A stretch of DNA of 64,000 nucleotides from Symbiodinium natans. Taxonomy: Eukaryota; Sar; Dinophyceae; Suessiales; Symbiodiniaceae. How positions within the stretch are numbered: position 1 is the stretch's first letter; every line of letters begins with the position of its first letter. Positions 20,881 to 31,912 of the stretch are shown in pieces. The stretch lies in contig CAJNDS010002171.1 in assembly GCA_905221605.1 (NCBI GenBank), forward strand, positions 62,001 to 126,000, in the 5' to 3' direction. The notes beneath the pieces were generated by a model that did not search any database, was not told the DNA's origin, and saw only the letters and a program-made list of their open reading frames with translations. The position numbers were made by a program, and so were the translations under genes.

Positions 20881-21213
20881 CCACCTGCCAGGGTTCTTTC
20901 CGAGGTTGAGGTTCGGAATCAGGGATAGTCGGGGGGTGGCGGTGTGATGGTGATGGGACGTCTGGCGGTTACGATCTTTTGGATGATGTCCCATTTTCAG
21001 TCCGTAAGTAGGCAAGTAGCAACCGGCCCCGCGCCAACCCACATCCACAGCTCGCCGCCGACAAAGCTCACGGATGTGCAGTAGTCCACAACTGCGACAG
21101 CACCCTCGCAGCGCCAGGACAAAGCGCCTCATGACCGTGTGGCTGAAAGCGCACGTGAGCCTGGGGTAAGCTTCAAGCTGCCTGCGCCGTCCAAGATCTT
21201 GAGCTCCTGAGCT

Positions 21214-21342
21214 TTGGGTCGTAGTCGTCGTAGTCGTCGTAGTCGTCGTAGTCGTCGTAGTAGTCGTTCTAGTAGTAGGAGTAGTAGTAGTCGTCGTCGT
21301 AGTAGTAGCCTGCTGCTCCTGCTGCTCCTGCTGCTCCTGCTG

Positions 21343-21436
<94 letters not shown>

Positions 21437-21455
21437 TCTGCTGCTGCTGCTTCTT
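21214..21455. repeat. Trinucleotide arrays: GTC/GTA then CTG
   Basis: Successive runs of (GTCGTA)n/(GTA)n, (CTGCTC)n and a long (CTG)n to about 21455. These produce long poly-Leu, poly-Gln and poly-Ser ORFs in all frames, which are not supported as genes. Confidence 0.95.
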
Positions 21456-21648
21456 GGCTGCGAAAGAAACAGCCTTCAATTACACGCCGACAGCGCGCCT
21501 CAGAGATCCCAGGCCATTTCATCTACAGAACTAGATGAATAAAATGAAGTAATTGAATGAAGTAATTGGGTTACATAAATCAACTACATATTTCATGTAG
21601 TTCATTGACATCATTTGCTTCATTGCCATTTAATTCGCGGGCAAGGAG

Positions 21649-21808
21649 TAGTAGTAGCAGTAGCAGTAGCAGTAGCAGTAGCAGTAGCAGTAGCAGTAGC
21701 AGTAGCAGTAGCAGTAGCAGTAGCAGTAGCAGTAGCAGTAGCAGTATCAGTAGCAGTAGCAGTAGCAGTAGCAGTAGCAGTAGCAGTAGCAGTAGCAGTA
21801 GCAGTAGC

Positions 21809-21902
<94 letters not shown>

Positions 21903-21922
21903 TAGTGAGAATAGTAGCAGTG

Positions 21923-21998
<76 letters not shown>

Positions 21999-22128
21999 GA
22001 GTAGGAGTAGTAGTAGTAGTAGTAGTAGTAGGAGTAGGAGTAGGAGTAGGAGTAGGAGTAGGAGTAGGAGTAGGAGTAGGAATAGTAGTAGCAGTAGTAG
22101 TAGTAGTACTACTACTACTACTACTAAT
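21649..22128. repeat. AGT/AGC/AGG trinucleotide mega-array
   Basis: (AGTAGC)n 21649-21810, (AGT)n 21811-21990, (AGTAGG)n 22028-22085, then (AGT)n meeting (ACT)n at 22107-22128, which gives a perfect inverted boundary. One of the longest simple-sequence tracts in the window. Confidence 0.95.
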
Positions 22129-22140
22129 ACTAGTTTTTCG

Positions 22141-22565
22141 GGCTCAGGTTTAGCGGTGCAGGGTTTTCAGGTTGTCGTGTCTAAGGCAGATCCCCCCTCG
22201 TCTTCTTCAGAGTGCGCTAGAAATCCTTTCAGCAGCTTCCCCTTGCGATTTAGGGGCTAATATAGGGGGGGCCTTGAGCAAGGGGGATGTTGTAGTATAA
22301 TTCTGCAGGGACCATGAGGGGATACCATTAGTACTTATTCCGACCCCTGTACGAGGTTCCTTGGCTTGGGGTTTCGGGTGGACGTTCTTGTTCTTTTTTG
22401 TAAGGAGTTAGCGGCTCATGGGTTTTAAGGTGTAGGGCTACCACCCGATCGCTACTCCCTACTGTGAACCATGCACCGATCATAACATTGATGATAGGCA
22501 TCCCCAAACCCTAAACCCTAAACCCTAAACCCTAAACCCTAAACCCTAAACCCTAAACCCTAAAC
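22141..22565. other. Intergenic or intronic DNA with 8-unit telomeric array
   Basis: 22255-22350 resembles the AT-rich segments at 14863 and 24155. (CCCTAAA)8 at 22506-22565 runs directly into the donor of the next candidate exon. No gene seen. Confidence 0.5.
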
Positions 22566-22676
22566 TATTGAAGGCTGGGAGCTGTCCAGTAGTTCGGGAT
22601 TTTGTCCGAGTTCCAGTGGGGCGGGTAGACGTGGCTCAGCTCGTGCCCGTTGTCGCCGTTGTAGATCCGGCCTCTT
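22566..22676 (-). CDS. Candidate exon, 36 codons, strongly protein-like
   Basis: Minus strand: acceptor atgagctcag, one base, then RGRIYNGDNGHELSHVYPPH... ending WTAPSLQ, then donor GTTTAG leading into (TTTAGGG) sense repeats. Tyr/Asn/His/Trp-rich and nearly all third positions G/C. No alternative frame is as convincing. The family is not recognised. Confidence 0.55.
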
Positions 22677-23847
22677 CTGAGCTCATTCCTTTACAAAAAG
22701 TTTAGGGTTTAGGGTTTAGGGCTTGGGGTTTGGGGCTTAGGGCCTCAGACACGTGGATTCTGTTGCAAGAATAGGGCTCTATCGTGAATACTGGAGCACC
22801 CTTGTCACGGGAACTCAAGCTCATGTTCCTTGACAAGTACAAGCGCCCCAGTCTTACTTCTCCGAGAACCAGGGAGCAAGCAAGGGGCAGGGAAAATGCG
22901 CCCTACATCCTATTCAAAGCCTGAACACGAACACAAAAAAAAACAATGTTAATTAAACCTGAAACCCTAAAGCCCACAGACTCTAAACCCTAACCTCCCC
23001 CCCGGTGGGATCTTCAACCTTCGACCTTTTATTTCTAAAAACATGCTTCGTTGTCCGTTAGGGTTTAGGGTTTAGGGTCTAGGGTCTAGGGTTTAGGGTT
23101 TAGGGTTTCGGGTTTAGGGTTTAGGGTTTAGAGTTTAGGGTTTAGGGTTTAGGGTTTAGGGTTTAGATTCCCTGGTTTCTGGAGAATCTCCCGGGGATGT
23201 GATGAGGCAAGGACAATCTCCAAAAAGGATGGGAAACACGGAACAACACGATGTTTTCATGTGGATGTCTTGACTTTTGTTGAGAGGAAAACCGTGATAA
23301 ATGAAACTCGCACACAAGTCATTGAACTATTATCACTGACCCTCACTCACGTTAACAAACACATTTTCTCCTTTCATTTCGTGAACTGAGCTCATCGAAG
23401 CCCATTTAGTCCCTCATGCACTTGATTAGTCTAGCGGGCGGTCAACGCTATTTCTTATAAACAAGGCCACATTAATTAATTTACATAGCGGTCGAGGTAA
23501 ATGAAAGAGAATGAAGGCAGCTGTATGGGGACAAGCAGTGGGCCAAACGAGCATCGGTGCTCGAGACGAAAACCCCTCGAAACGCAGTAGCTGACTTCCC
23601 GCGTTACCCCATGATGCGTCATATGCAAGCATATACACGTATTCATTATGGAGTGTTTTTCGGGGATACTTCATAGAACCTTAACTGCAGCCCCAAGACC
23701 TTCAAACTAGCAGACTCTTATCACGCTACTTCTGGGGTACATCAGGGATTAGGGTTACGGGTTTGGGATTTAGGTGGAACCCTAAACCCTAAACCCTAAA
23801 CCCTAAACTCTAAACCCCAAACCCTAAACCCTAAACCCTTTCTTAAC
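22677..23847. other. Telomeric arrays and a repeat-free 560-bp stretch
   Basis: TTTAGGG units at 22700-22740 and an array at 23058-23165. 23166-23750 lacks them; a 82-codon minus ORF there (23426-23674) has no recognisable domain and I leave it uncalled. CCCTAAA array at 23785-23840. Confidence 0.5.
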
Positions 23848-23922
23848 TGTAGCCATCCGGAACATGGAGGCCGAACACAGGCCTCGGAGCTGTTTCACGA
23901 CGTTCTTCCGGGCCGCGCCCAC
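23848..23922 (-). CDS. Candidate exon, 25 codons, phase 0-0
   Basis: Minus strand acceptor ccctgcgtag, peptide beginning VGAARKNVVKQLRGLCSASM, donor GTTAAG. The plus strand is also open (IRNMEAEHRPRSCFTT...) with a good acceptor, so strand is uncertain. The minus reading is favoured by the 0-0 phase. Confidence 0.4.
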
Positions 23923-25140
23923 CTACGCAGGGTTTAGGGTTTAGGGTTGAGGGTTTAGGGTTGAGGGTTTAGGGTTGAGGGTTTAGGGTTTAGGGTTTAG
24001 GGTCTAGGCCCCTTTTAGGGCTTCTGGAGCTGGCAGGTTTTCTTGGGCTTACAGGCTCTATGGGGCTTATAGGGTTTGATTTGGCTTTGGGGGTCTTCTT
24101 GGCTTGTAGATGTTAGCTCTTGTAGACCTTATAGGGCTTAGGGTTCAGGGCTTAGTATAGGGGCCTTAATAATTAGAATAGGGTTTGGGGGTTATTATCC
24201 CCTATATTATATAGGCCACCCGAAACCCGAGGACCGATCCCTAAAACCCCACACACTCGACATGCGCACCTGGGCTGGACTGCGTGATGCTGTTTCGGGT
24301 TTGAGGCGTGGGCTTCGGGTACAAGGTGCAGAGTTCAGGTGCTGAAATTGCGGGTGCGGGCCACCCTGGACCCTAAACCCTAGAAGCCCTAGAAGCCCTG
24401 GAAGCCCAGAAGCCCTAAACCCTTGAACCCCAAACACCCTAAACACGACTAAACCCTAAACCTGAACCCTAAACCCTAAACCCCAAAAACTAAACCCTAA
24501 ACCTGAACCCTAAACACAAAAATCGCAAAAGGGTCATCCTTTGCGAAGGTGGAAGGTTCCCCAGCCTTACCTTGAGCTTTAGGGGTTCGTTTAGGGTTTC
24601 TGGCGCACGCAAGGCCCTAAGGAACGAGATGGAGATTGATCGAAATCATGGTGTCTCAGACCTCCAGTACCTGGAATATTCCTTGCCAGCTGTTAGGAAT
24701 AACAGGGGAACCTAAACACTAAATCCTAAAACCTGAATCCTAAACCCTGAATCCTAAACCCGAAGCCCGAAACCCTAAACCCTAAACCCTAAACCCTAAA
24801 CCCCAAACCAGAACTTGAAGTTGGGGATCCCTCCCTCCCCCTTCCCCGAAGCCCATGGACTGGCAACTGCTCAAATCCAGGGCCTCGTCGTAGCCCCAGG
24901 AGTATCCTCAAGACATGTTGTTTGTTCTAAATCGGGGTCCCTTTTGGGATACAATACCTTACAATAGGGACCCCCAAACAGGGACCCGAATATAGCGAAC
25001 TGCCCTCATGTGCTTTGCTTTTTTATCTTAGGTCAGCCTTGAAGAGAACACTCCAAGTACAGATCATCCAAACCCCAGATAAGGGAATGCTTAAACCAAT
25101 GTCTTAACGCCAAACTGTAGAGGGGAGAAGGTTTTCTGGG
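23923..25140. repeat. Telomere-like repeats, no gene
   Basis: TTTAGGG/TTGAGGG mix at 23930-24010, CCCTAAA mixes at 24440-24515 and 24715-24810. A short near-palindrome lies at 24930-24995 (ggtccc...gggaccc). GC-rich remnants are too short to call. Confidence 0.5.
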
Positions 25141-25836
25141 GGTTGGGGCTTTGGCGTCGAGGGGCTCAGGGTTTCAAGAAGTCGGGGATCGTTGGGTCCC
25201 CAATAGAAAACCATGGCGCCAGGTCATTGCCGTGCAGCCGCGGCTCGATCCAGAAAGCCCTGCTCCAAAGCTTCGACGACTTTGCCTGCGAGAGTGAGCG
25301 TAAGGCTTTGGGGGTTGGCTTGGGCAAAGGCGCTGGAGACAGGTTATGAAGGGAGCACAACCCCCCCCCCCGCCCCCCCCAACCCAGAGTCGCTCAGTCC
25401 TCGATCGCCAGTATCGAGCCGGTTGCGCTGCTCCTGGCAATCGTAAAGCCCTAAAGAAACCCTTAGACGCTAAACCCACGTCCCTAAACTTCCCCGACAC
25501 CGATGAACCCCAAAGCCCTGAACCACTTTGCAGAAGCAGGTTTATCTGCGCCACTTCGCAAACTGGCATCCCATGCACCCGAAAAACACCACGCATGTGC
25601 CTACGCGTGAAGACGTACATATGCATTTCCGTGTGTACGCAGACACACACGCATATGTATATACAGAGATATGTAGTGTTTGTATATATATATACATATA
25701 CATGTGTGTGTGTATTTATGTATAAATATATGCATATAGATGCAAACATTGATCTACGTATAATACATGTATATTACATGTATGATACATGTACAAATGC
25801 ATAAAAATATGCACATACACATATACACATTCATAA

Positions 25837-25871
<35 letters not shown>

Positions 25872-26400
25872 CACATACACATATACATATTGATATACTT
25901 GTACATATGCCATAAGAAGAACTTGCGCGAGCCATGTATATAATATATGCACGATACATATAACATATGCATAATAAGTGTGTAGTAAATGTGCATTGCA
26001 TGAGTACCCGAAGCATAGTGCATGTATACTATATGTATACTTATATATGCAAAGCACATGTGTACTTCGTGTACATATATATATAGTTGTTTATCCGATT
26101 TGCATATATGATGTATAGATGTACATAGTTTATATGCATGTATCTATGTATATGCGAATACAGACATAGACATGTGTGTGTGAGAGATGTGTCCATGCAC
26201 AGATAGGAAACTCGAATTCGTCAAACCGCTAGCCGCTAGGCTTGAAACAGAAGCTTTCCGCCCGAGCCCTTCCATCCAGACTTTGCTGCCGGTCCTTCGC
26301 AAACGTCTTGGCCACAAAATAGTCGGTTGGCCCTACCACGCCATCTCCATCGATGTCCTGAAAGAGCACACTTTCACGTCACTGGGCTTCGCCCTAAACC
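25141..26400. other. Repeat-free GC segment then AT-rich microsatellite DNA
   Basis: 25141-25530 is GC-rich with several overlapping ORFs and no recognisable domain. 25600-26180 is built of TATA/CATA/TGTG-type microsatellites, including (ACATAT)n at 25800-25895. 26187-26400 has a 74-codon + ORF of unknown nature. Confidence 0.5.
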
Positions 26401-26909
26401 CTAACCCCTAAATCCTAAACCCTTTATGACATTCGGCTCTAAACCCAAAGTCCCGCACCCCAAGCCCTATCAGGCCCAGCCCAAACCCGAAACCTCAAAG
26501 GCCCTCAAAGCTTCGAAGGAATGGTCCTGAGGCCTGAGTCTCACGTATGTGGGGGATTCTCTAAGTTAGGGTTCTTGGGTTTAGGGTGTAGGGTTTAGGG
26601 GCTGCGGTTACTACCACGGCCCCTAATATGTCCGGGTACCCAAAGGGGACCATGATTTTGAGAACTGACCATATAGAGTTGATAGGGCTCAGGGCTCAGG
26701 GGATGCAGCACAGGGTGTAGGGCTTAGGCTAGGAATTCGGACCCTAAGAAACCAACAAGCAACTTGAACAACAACCCTGAACAAACCTAAAAACACCAAA
26801 ACCGCTAAACCCTAAAACCCCCAAACCACCCTAAACCCTAAACCCTAAACCCTAAACCCCTAAACCCTAAACCCCTAAACCCCTGAACCCTAAACCCCAA
26901 ACCCCAAAC
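26401..26909. other. Degenerate telomere-like DNA
   Basis: Scattered CCCTAAA-like units and a denser array at 26829-26909 that abuts the donor of the next candidate exon. 26605-26680 carries a fragment related to the 14.9/22.3-kb AT-rich family. Confidence 0.5.
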
Positions 26910-26972
26910 CGCTTTTAGCGCGGCCCAAGCGGCGAAGGTGGCATCAGGGAGCCGCTCCGCACGCCTCTTGGC
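26910..26972 (-). CDS. Candidate exon, 21 codons, phase 0-0
   Basis: Minus strand acceptor cctctgagcag, peptide beginning AKRRAERLPDATFAAWAALK, donor GTTTGG. Helix-prone composition. It lies between a telomeric array and the palindromic element 26993-27207. Confidence 0.5.
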
Positions 26973-26992
26973 CTGCTCAGAGGCTCCAAAAC

Positions 26993-27207
26993 CCCATAAT
27001 TAAGGGAACATCCCTTAAGTCATATTAGGAAAGAACATCCCTGAAATCATGTTAGGGTTTAGGGTTTAGGGTTTAGGGTTTAGGGTTTAGGGTTTAGGGT
27101 TTAGGGTTTAGGGTTTAGGGTTTAGGGTTTAGGGTTTAGGGTTTAGGGTTTGGGGTCCCTAATATGATTTAAGGTATATATATATATATATTCCCTAATT
27201 AAGGGGC
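26993..27207. mobile_element. Palindromic element with (TTTAGGG)14 at its centre
   Basis: Left CCATAATTAAGGGAAcATcCCTTAA...CATATTAGG; right inverse CCTAATATGATTTAAGG...TTCCCTAATTAAGGGGC. Positions 27054-27153 between the arms are 14 telomeric heptamers. A (TA)n run lies in the right arm. Confidence 0.75.
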
Positions 27208-27335
27208 ATAAACTGAACCCTAAACCCTAAACGCTAAACCTCCAAAACTGTAACCCCAAAACCCGAAACCCCAAAACCCTCACCCTCAACCCGAGGGTCG
27301 CGGGCCTCGAGTCAGACTTTCGGCAGTTTAGGGTT

Positions 27336-27645
27336 CCATCATGGTCGAAGGTCTGCGGACATAGCCAGCGATGTTGCCTTCCTCCACGGTCGCCCGAACT
27401 GCCGGGTCCAGAGCTCCTTCAACTCGGGCAGTTCCCACATCCAGGACGTCTGTGGATTCTCCAGGACAACAATCGCGCCAACTTTTCGGGCCTCCTTGAC
27501 GACTTTCAAGGCAAACTCGACCAGGGCGTTGCCCATGGTCGAGCTTCTTCAGCTCCGAAGCCGTCAATCCGGACCGAGGAAGCCCCCCACAAGTGCTCGC
27601 GGCTGCGTAGTGGAGCTGGAAACCCACCACGTCTTGGCCGCGCAC
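27336..27645 (-). pseudogene. 'ENP' domain fragment, frameshifted
   Basis: Minus strand: one frame reads PRSGLTASELKKLDHG (about 27586-27533). The adjacent frame continues NALVEFALKVVKEARKVGA, then VVLENPQTSWMWELPELKEL and QFGRPWRKATSLAMSADLRP. The VxxENPxTSxxW motif and the later FGxPWRKxT motif match a domain I associate with retroelement-linked and reverse-transcriptase-containing proteins in dinoflagellates; its biochemical role is unknown to me. Continuing the reading needs a one-base shift near 27533, and no start codon or plausible downstream domain is present, so this is a broken 5'- and 3'-truncated copy. Confidence 0.5.
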
Positions 27646-28726
27646 TCAGGCAAACGCACCGCAGACGGTGGTGCATCTGGCCTGTGGCCCCAGGGAGTCT
27701 TAGGGTAGCTACAGCTACATGGTCCTCTTCGTATGGGCGCCCTTAAAGGGTTTAGGGTTGAGGGTTGAGGGTTTAGGGGTAGTTACATGGTCCTCTTCGT
27801 ATGGGCCCTTAAAAGGGATTAGGGTTTAGGGGTAGTTGCATGGTCCCTTAGTGTGGGCCCGTAAACGGGACCCCTTATATACCCCTTATACACCCTACAC
27901 AAATTCCTGGCCCACACATCAGACCCCTTTGAAGGAGGTTAGGGGGCCAATGAAACTACCCTCAGAGAGAGCCCAAGGCCAGCCCGTTATGCCCAAAGTG
28001 TTTCTTGGAGTGGGGGTAGGGCTTAGGGTTTATGGTTTAGGGCTTAGGGTCCAGGGTTGAGGGCTTGGGGTTTAGGGTTAGGGTTTAGGGTGTAGGAGGT
28101 AGATTTGCTTCGGGCTTCCTATGAGTGTACCCACTCCTGTCTCGACTTCGGTCCGCATGACTCAACTCCAAAAACCCTAAACCCTCAACCCTAAACCCTA
28201 AACCCTAAACCCAAAACCTAAATTCTCAGCCTCAGGCAGTCCCTGAGGCTACCAGACATGGGGTTTTTCTGCGTCAAGGGACAAAAGGAGGGACCCGTGC
28301 AAGGACCTTTTGGGTTATTTAGGGTTTAGGGTTTAGGGTTTGGGGTTTGGGGTTTAGGGTTTAGGGTTTAGGGTTTAGGGTTTAGGGAACTTGAAAAATC
28401 GAGATCAGTGGTGTACGGTACATGCGGTCGCTCAAGAGTCGCCAGTTTGGGTTCTAGGATGGCCCTTAAACCCCTCTGAAAAATATTTCTGAATATGATC
28501 CTCTTAAACCCACTAAGGGAAAATATAAAATGTCCCAAGAGCCTACCTAGGGTTTAAAGGGGCGTATAATCGAACCTAAACCCTAGAACAAAGCAGCTGG
28601 TTTGTAGCAGGGAAGCCGGGGGTTTCGAGCGACAGTCACAACCCTATTCAACCAAAAGCCCAAACCCCTCCCAGTCCTAAGCCCTAGAAGCCCTAAAGCC
28701 CTAAACCCTGATCCCTGAATGCTCAC
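27646..28726. repeat. Short tandem triplication and telomeric arrays
   Basis: Three copies of gtagytrcatggtcc...gtatgggc...cttaaa at 27717-27752, 27778-27815 and 27828-27866, separated by TTTAGGG-type repeats. Further arrays at 28040-28095, 28165-28215 and 28319-28390. No gene. Confidence 0.6.
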
Positions 28727-28782
28727 CCGCCTTTAGCTCGGTGAGTGTGCGATGCTCCGGCACCTCTCCGGCACATGTGGGA
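28727..28782 (-). CDS. Candidate exon, 18 codons
   Basis: Minus strand: C-rich pyrimidine tract (aaccccccacctcccag acceptor), one base, PTCAGEVPEHRTLTELKA, one base, donor GTGAGC. Both splice signals are strong. Phase 1 to 1. Confidence 0.5.
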
Positions 28783-30770
28783 CTGGGAGGTGGGGGGTTG
28801 AGGGTTGAGGGTTTAGGGTTGCGGGGGGTTAGGGTTTGGAGTTTAGGTTCAAGCGCTTCGGGTTGATGCTTTGCCGGGCTGCCCTTGCTTGTTTAGTAGG
28901 GTTTGGGTGGATTGACTGAGGGGGCTGTTTTAAGAGTAGTTGAGGGCTTAGGGGATGAAGGGGTTGAGAGCCTCGGGGATTTAGGGGTGTGGACCAGGGC
29001 TTAGGGTTCAAAAGGGGTGAGGGAAACCCTAAACCCAAAACCCTAAACCCCCCACCCCTAAAAACCCTGAACCCTAAACCTCTCAAACCCTAAGGGTTGA
29101 GGGGCTTAAGGGCCCTTCAAGCAGTGAGAAGGTTAAGTCCTGGGGCTTTCTTAGGGCTCTGAGCCCTGATGTCATAGGATCTCCTGCTAGAGGCTTGAAG
29201 CTAAATAGAAGGAAACCTTAGAGGGTTGAGGGTTTAGGGATTAGGGTTTTAGGGTTTTAGGGTTTTAGGGTTTTAGGGTTTTAGGGTTTTAGGGTTTTAG
29301 GGTTTTAGGGTTTTAGGGTTTTAGGGTTTTAGGGTTTAGGGTTTAGGGTTCAGGGTGCCTTGGGCAGGGGGTTGGGGATAGGGAGGGGATGCTATGGTAA
29401 TTCCCGATTGAGCCTTTGTCCACTCTGGATGAGGCCGCACGCCAACTAGATGAGACTTGTCCTGCAAGGAACCCATGGGGGGGGGGGGGGGGGGGGGGAT
29501 CAAAATGATGCGCCGTGCCTTTCTTGGAGTAGGAGTATCCGAAGTATGAGGGCAGATATTGCTACAGGTATCCCTACACCCTAAACCCCAAACTTAAACC
29601 CTAAAACCACTGTAGTTGAGAGAATCTACAATCTCACTGAACCTCAAACGACAAACCAACAAGCATATTCACCCCCATCAACTCAGAACCCCTTCTACTC
29701 AAGGGACTAAAGGAGGGACCCGTATAAGATACGCTAGGGAGAATGCAGGGGCTACTGAAGCATATAGGGACTACACAGGGATAGGGGTTGTATAGGTCCC
29801 TTCCGTATATCCCTTGATACACAACAACGTACTGAACCTAAATCCCTACAGCACAAACACGAGGATGGTACAACCCTCAAGCCTCTCAACCCCAGACCAT
29901 TCAAGCCCGAAACCCTAAACCAAAACCCTCAACCCTAAACCCTCAACCCTAAGCCCTGCGCCCAAACTTTCACAAGCCCTATAAGTCACAGGAATTTGCG
30001 CTTCGTGAGCTTGGGAATCGAAGTTTGCAGCACCGGATGGACAAGGGTTTAGAGGTTTAGGATTTAGGGTTTGGGGCTTGGGGTTTAGGGCACATTGGCT
30101 TTTTTGTGGGGAGGTTGTAGGGTTTTGAACAGTAATCCATAAACCCTAAACCCTAAACCCTAAACCCTAAACCCTAAACCCTAAACCCTAAGGTACATGG
30201 ACCACAAACCCTTTAGGGTTCATTTGGTCCCCAAGGCAAAGGGCATGGAGGGCCTTGGGGTGTTCGCCGAGCGACGTAGGGGGTCGAGAGGGACAGTTTA
30301 GGGTTTAGGGATTAGGGTTTTAGGGTTTAGGTTTAGGGTTCAGGGTGTAGGGATTATAGGGTTTAGAGGACCGTCCTACAAACCGTCCTACAAACCCTGA
30401 CAGTGAGGGGTTAGGGTTTTTTGGAACTGGAATCGCACGGGTGCGCCTCGGATATCGCCATCCAGTGGTGAGAGGGAGTTCGGATTAGGGTTTAGGGAGT
30501 GGTACTTGAACTTGACACCTCGTCTCCTGTCCCTAAACCCCAAACCCTAAACCGAAACTCGAAGCCTCTAAGCCGTTTTGCGAAGGTTTGGGGGTGTGGG
30601 TTGCTTTCCCAGCCTCTGGGTGTCATAGCAATACCTCAAAAGCCTGCATAAACCTGCTGTCGTTTCTGCGTTGCAAAGGATCCATTTTTAAGGGTGTTTG
30701 GGGTTCTTAGGGTTTTTAAAGGGTTTTTAGGGGTTTGAGGTTTAGGGCTTATGAGGCTTTCGTGTGCAAC
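28783..30770. repeat. Telomeric arrays including a TTTTAGGG octamer array
   Basis: Variant octamer array (TTTTAGGG)11-13 at 29245-29335 and a G-run at 29477-29498. CCCTAAA arrays at 30140-30195, and partial palindromic ends at 30190-30237 (tttggtccccaagg). 29580-29840 has a weak minus ORF with no domain. 30415-30520 shows nothing recognisable. Confidence 0.55.
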
Positions 30771-31880
30771 TCGCACCCTGTTCTTACTGTTGGTTAGTAG
30801 GGAATGCGGGAATGAGGTACCCTATAATTATCCCCCCACATATACCCTTTAAGGGATTCTACAGGGTACCTGATTCCCTCATTCCCTGCTAACCAACAGT
30901 GAGTGTCTTCTGGACGCCAGCGGCTCCTTGAAGGGGACGCGGTAGTGCTGCTCCCCGCGCGCTCGGTAGTGCGGCACATGCCCGCCATACTTTTCCACCT
31001 CTCGGCTCTTGGGGCTTTGGGGGAGTCTACCGGGGTTTAGGGTTTAGGGTTTAGGGTTTAGGGTTTAGGGTTTAGGGTTTAGGGTTTAGGGCTACAGCGA
31101 AACCTTCTAAACCCTCCTGCAAGCCCCTGAAGCCCCATGATGTGAAGAATTCAATGCATTGCCGCAGACGTGCATTGTGGGTGCTTGAAGGTTCATGGGA
31201 CTTAAGAACCACTTATAACTGGGCTTATAACCCTACTTATGATTGGGATAACCCCTATAAGGCCCTTTAGGGGCATTATAAGTAGGGTTATAAGTACAGT
31301 TATAATTGGTTAGTAAGTACCATGAACCTCCAAGTGGGGCCTGACAGACGCTCAAGCGCTCCTGGCGCTTCCGTCCGTCTCATGCCGATGGTTGAACCCT
31401 GAACCCTAAACCCTAAACCCTAAACCCTGAACCCTAAACCCTAAACCCTAAACCCTAAACCCTAAACCCTAAACCCTAAACCCTAACCCCCTAACCCTAC
31501 AAGGGCGCAGGGTTCGCACCTACATGGGGGTCCTGTAGTTGTTTAGAGGGCTGTGTAGTAACAAAGTGATCTAGCAAGGAATCAAGGAATCGGAATGGCA
31601 GACGTTCATGCGCAAAAGCCAGAAACAAAAAAGAACACCCTAAGCCCTAAGCCCTAAGCCCTAAGCCCTAAACCCTAAACCTTAAACCCTCAACCCTCAA
31701 CCCTCAACCCTAAACCCAGACGCTAAACCCTAAACCCTGAAGCGTAAACCCTAAACCCTGCAAGGGCGGAGGGTTCGCACCTAAATGGGGGTTCTGTAGT
31801 TGTTTAGTAGGAACAAAGTGACCCTGCAAGGAATCAAGGAATCAGAATGGCAGAAGTTCATGCCCAAAGCCAGAAACACC

Positions 31881-31912
<32 letters not shown>

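Noticed and set aside
20848-22153. Long poly-Gln/Ser/Leu/Val ORFs
   Set aside because: Created by trinucleotide arrays that keep all frames open; no non-repeat domain.
25143-25804. Overlapping ORFs of 65-190 codons on both strands
   Set aside because: They mix GC-rich unique DNA with a C-run and AT-rich microsatellites; no recognisable domain or splice structure.
27717-27866. CRISPR-like spaced repeat
   Set aside because: Only three diverged copies separated by telomeric repeats; eukaryotic context.
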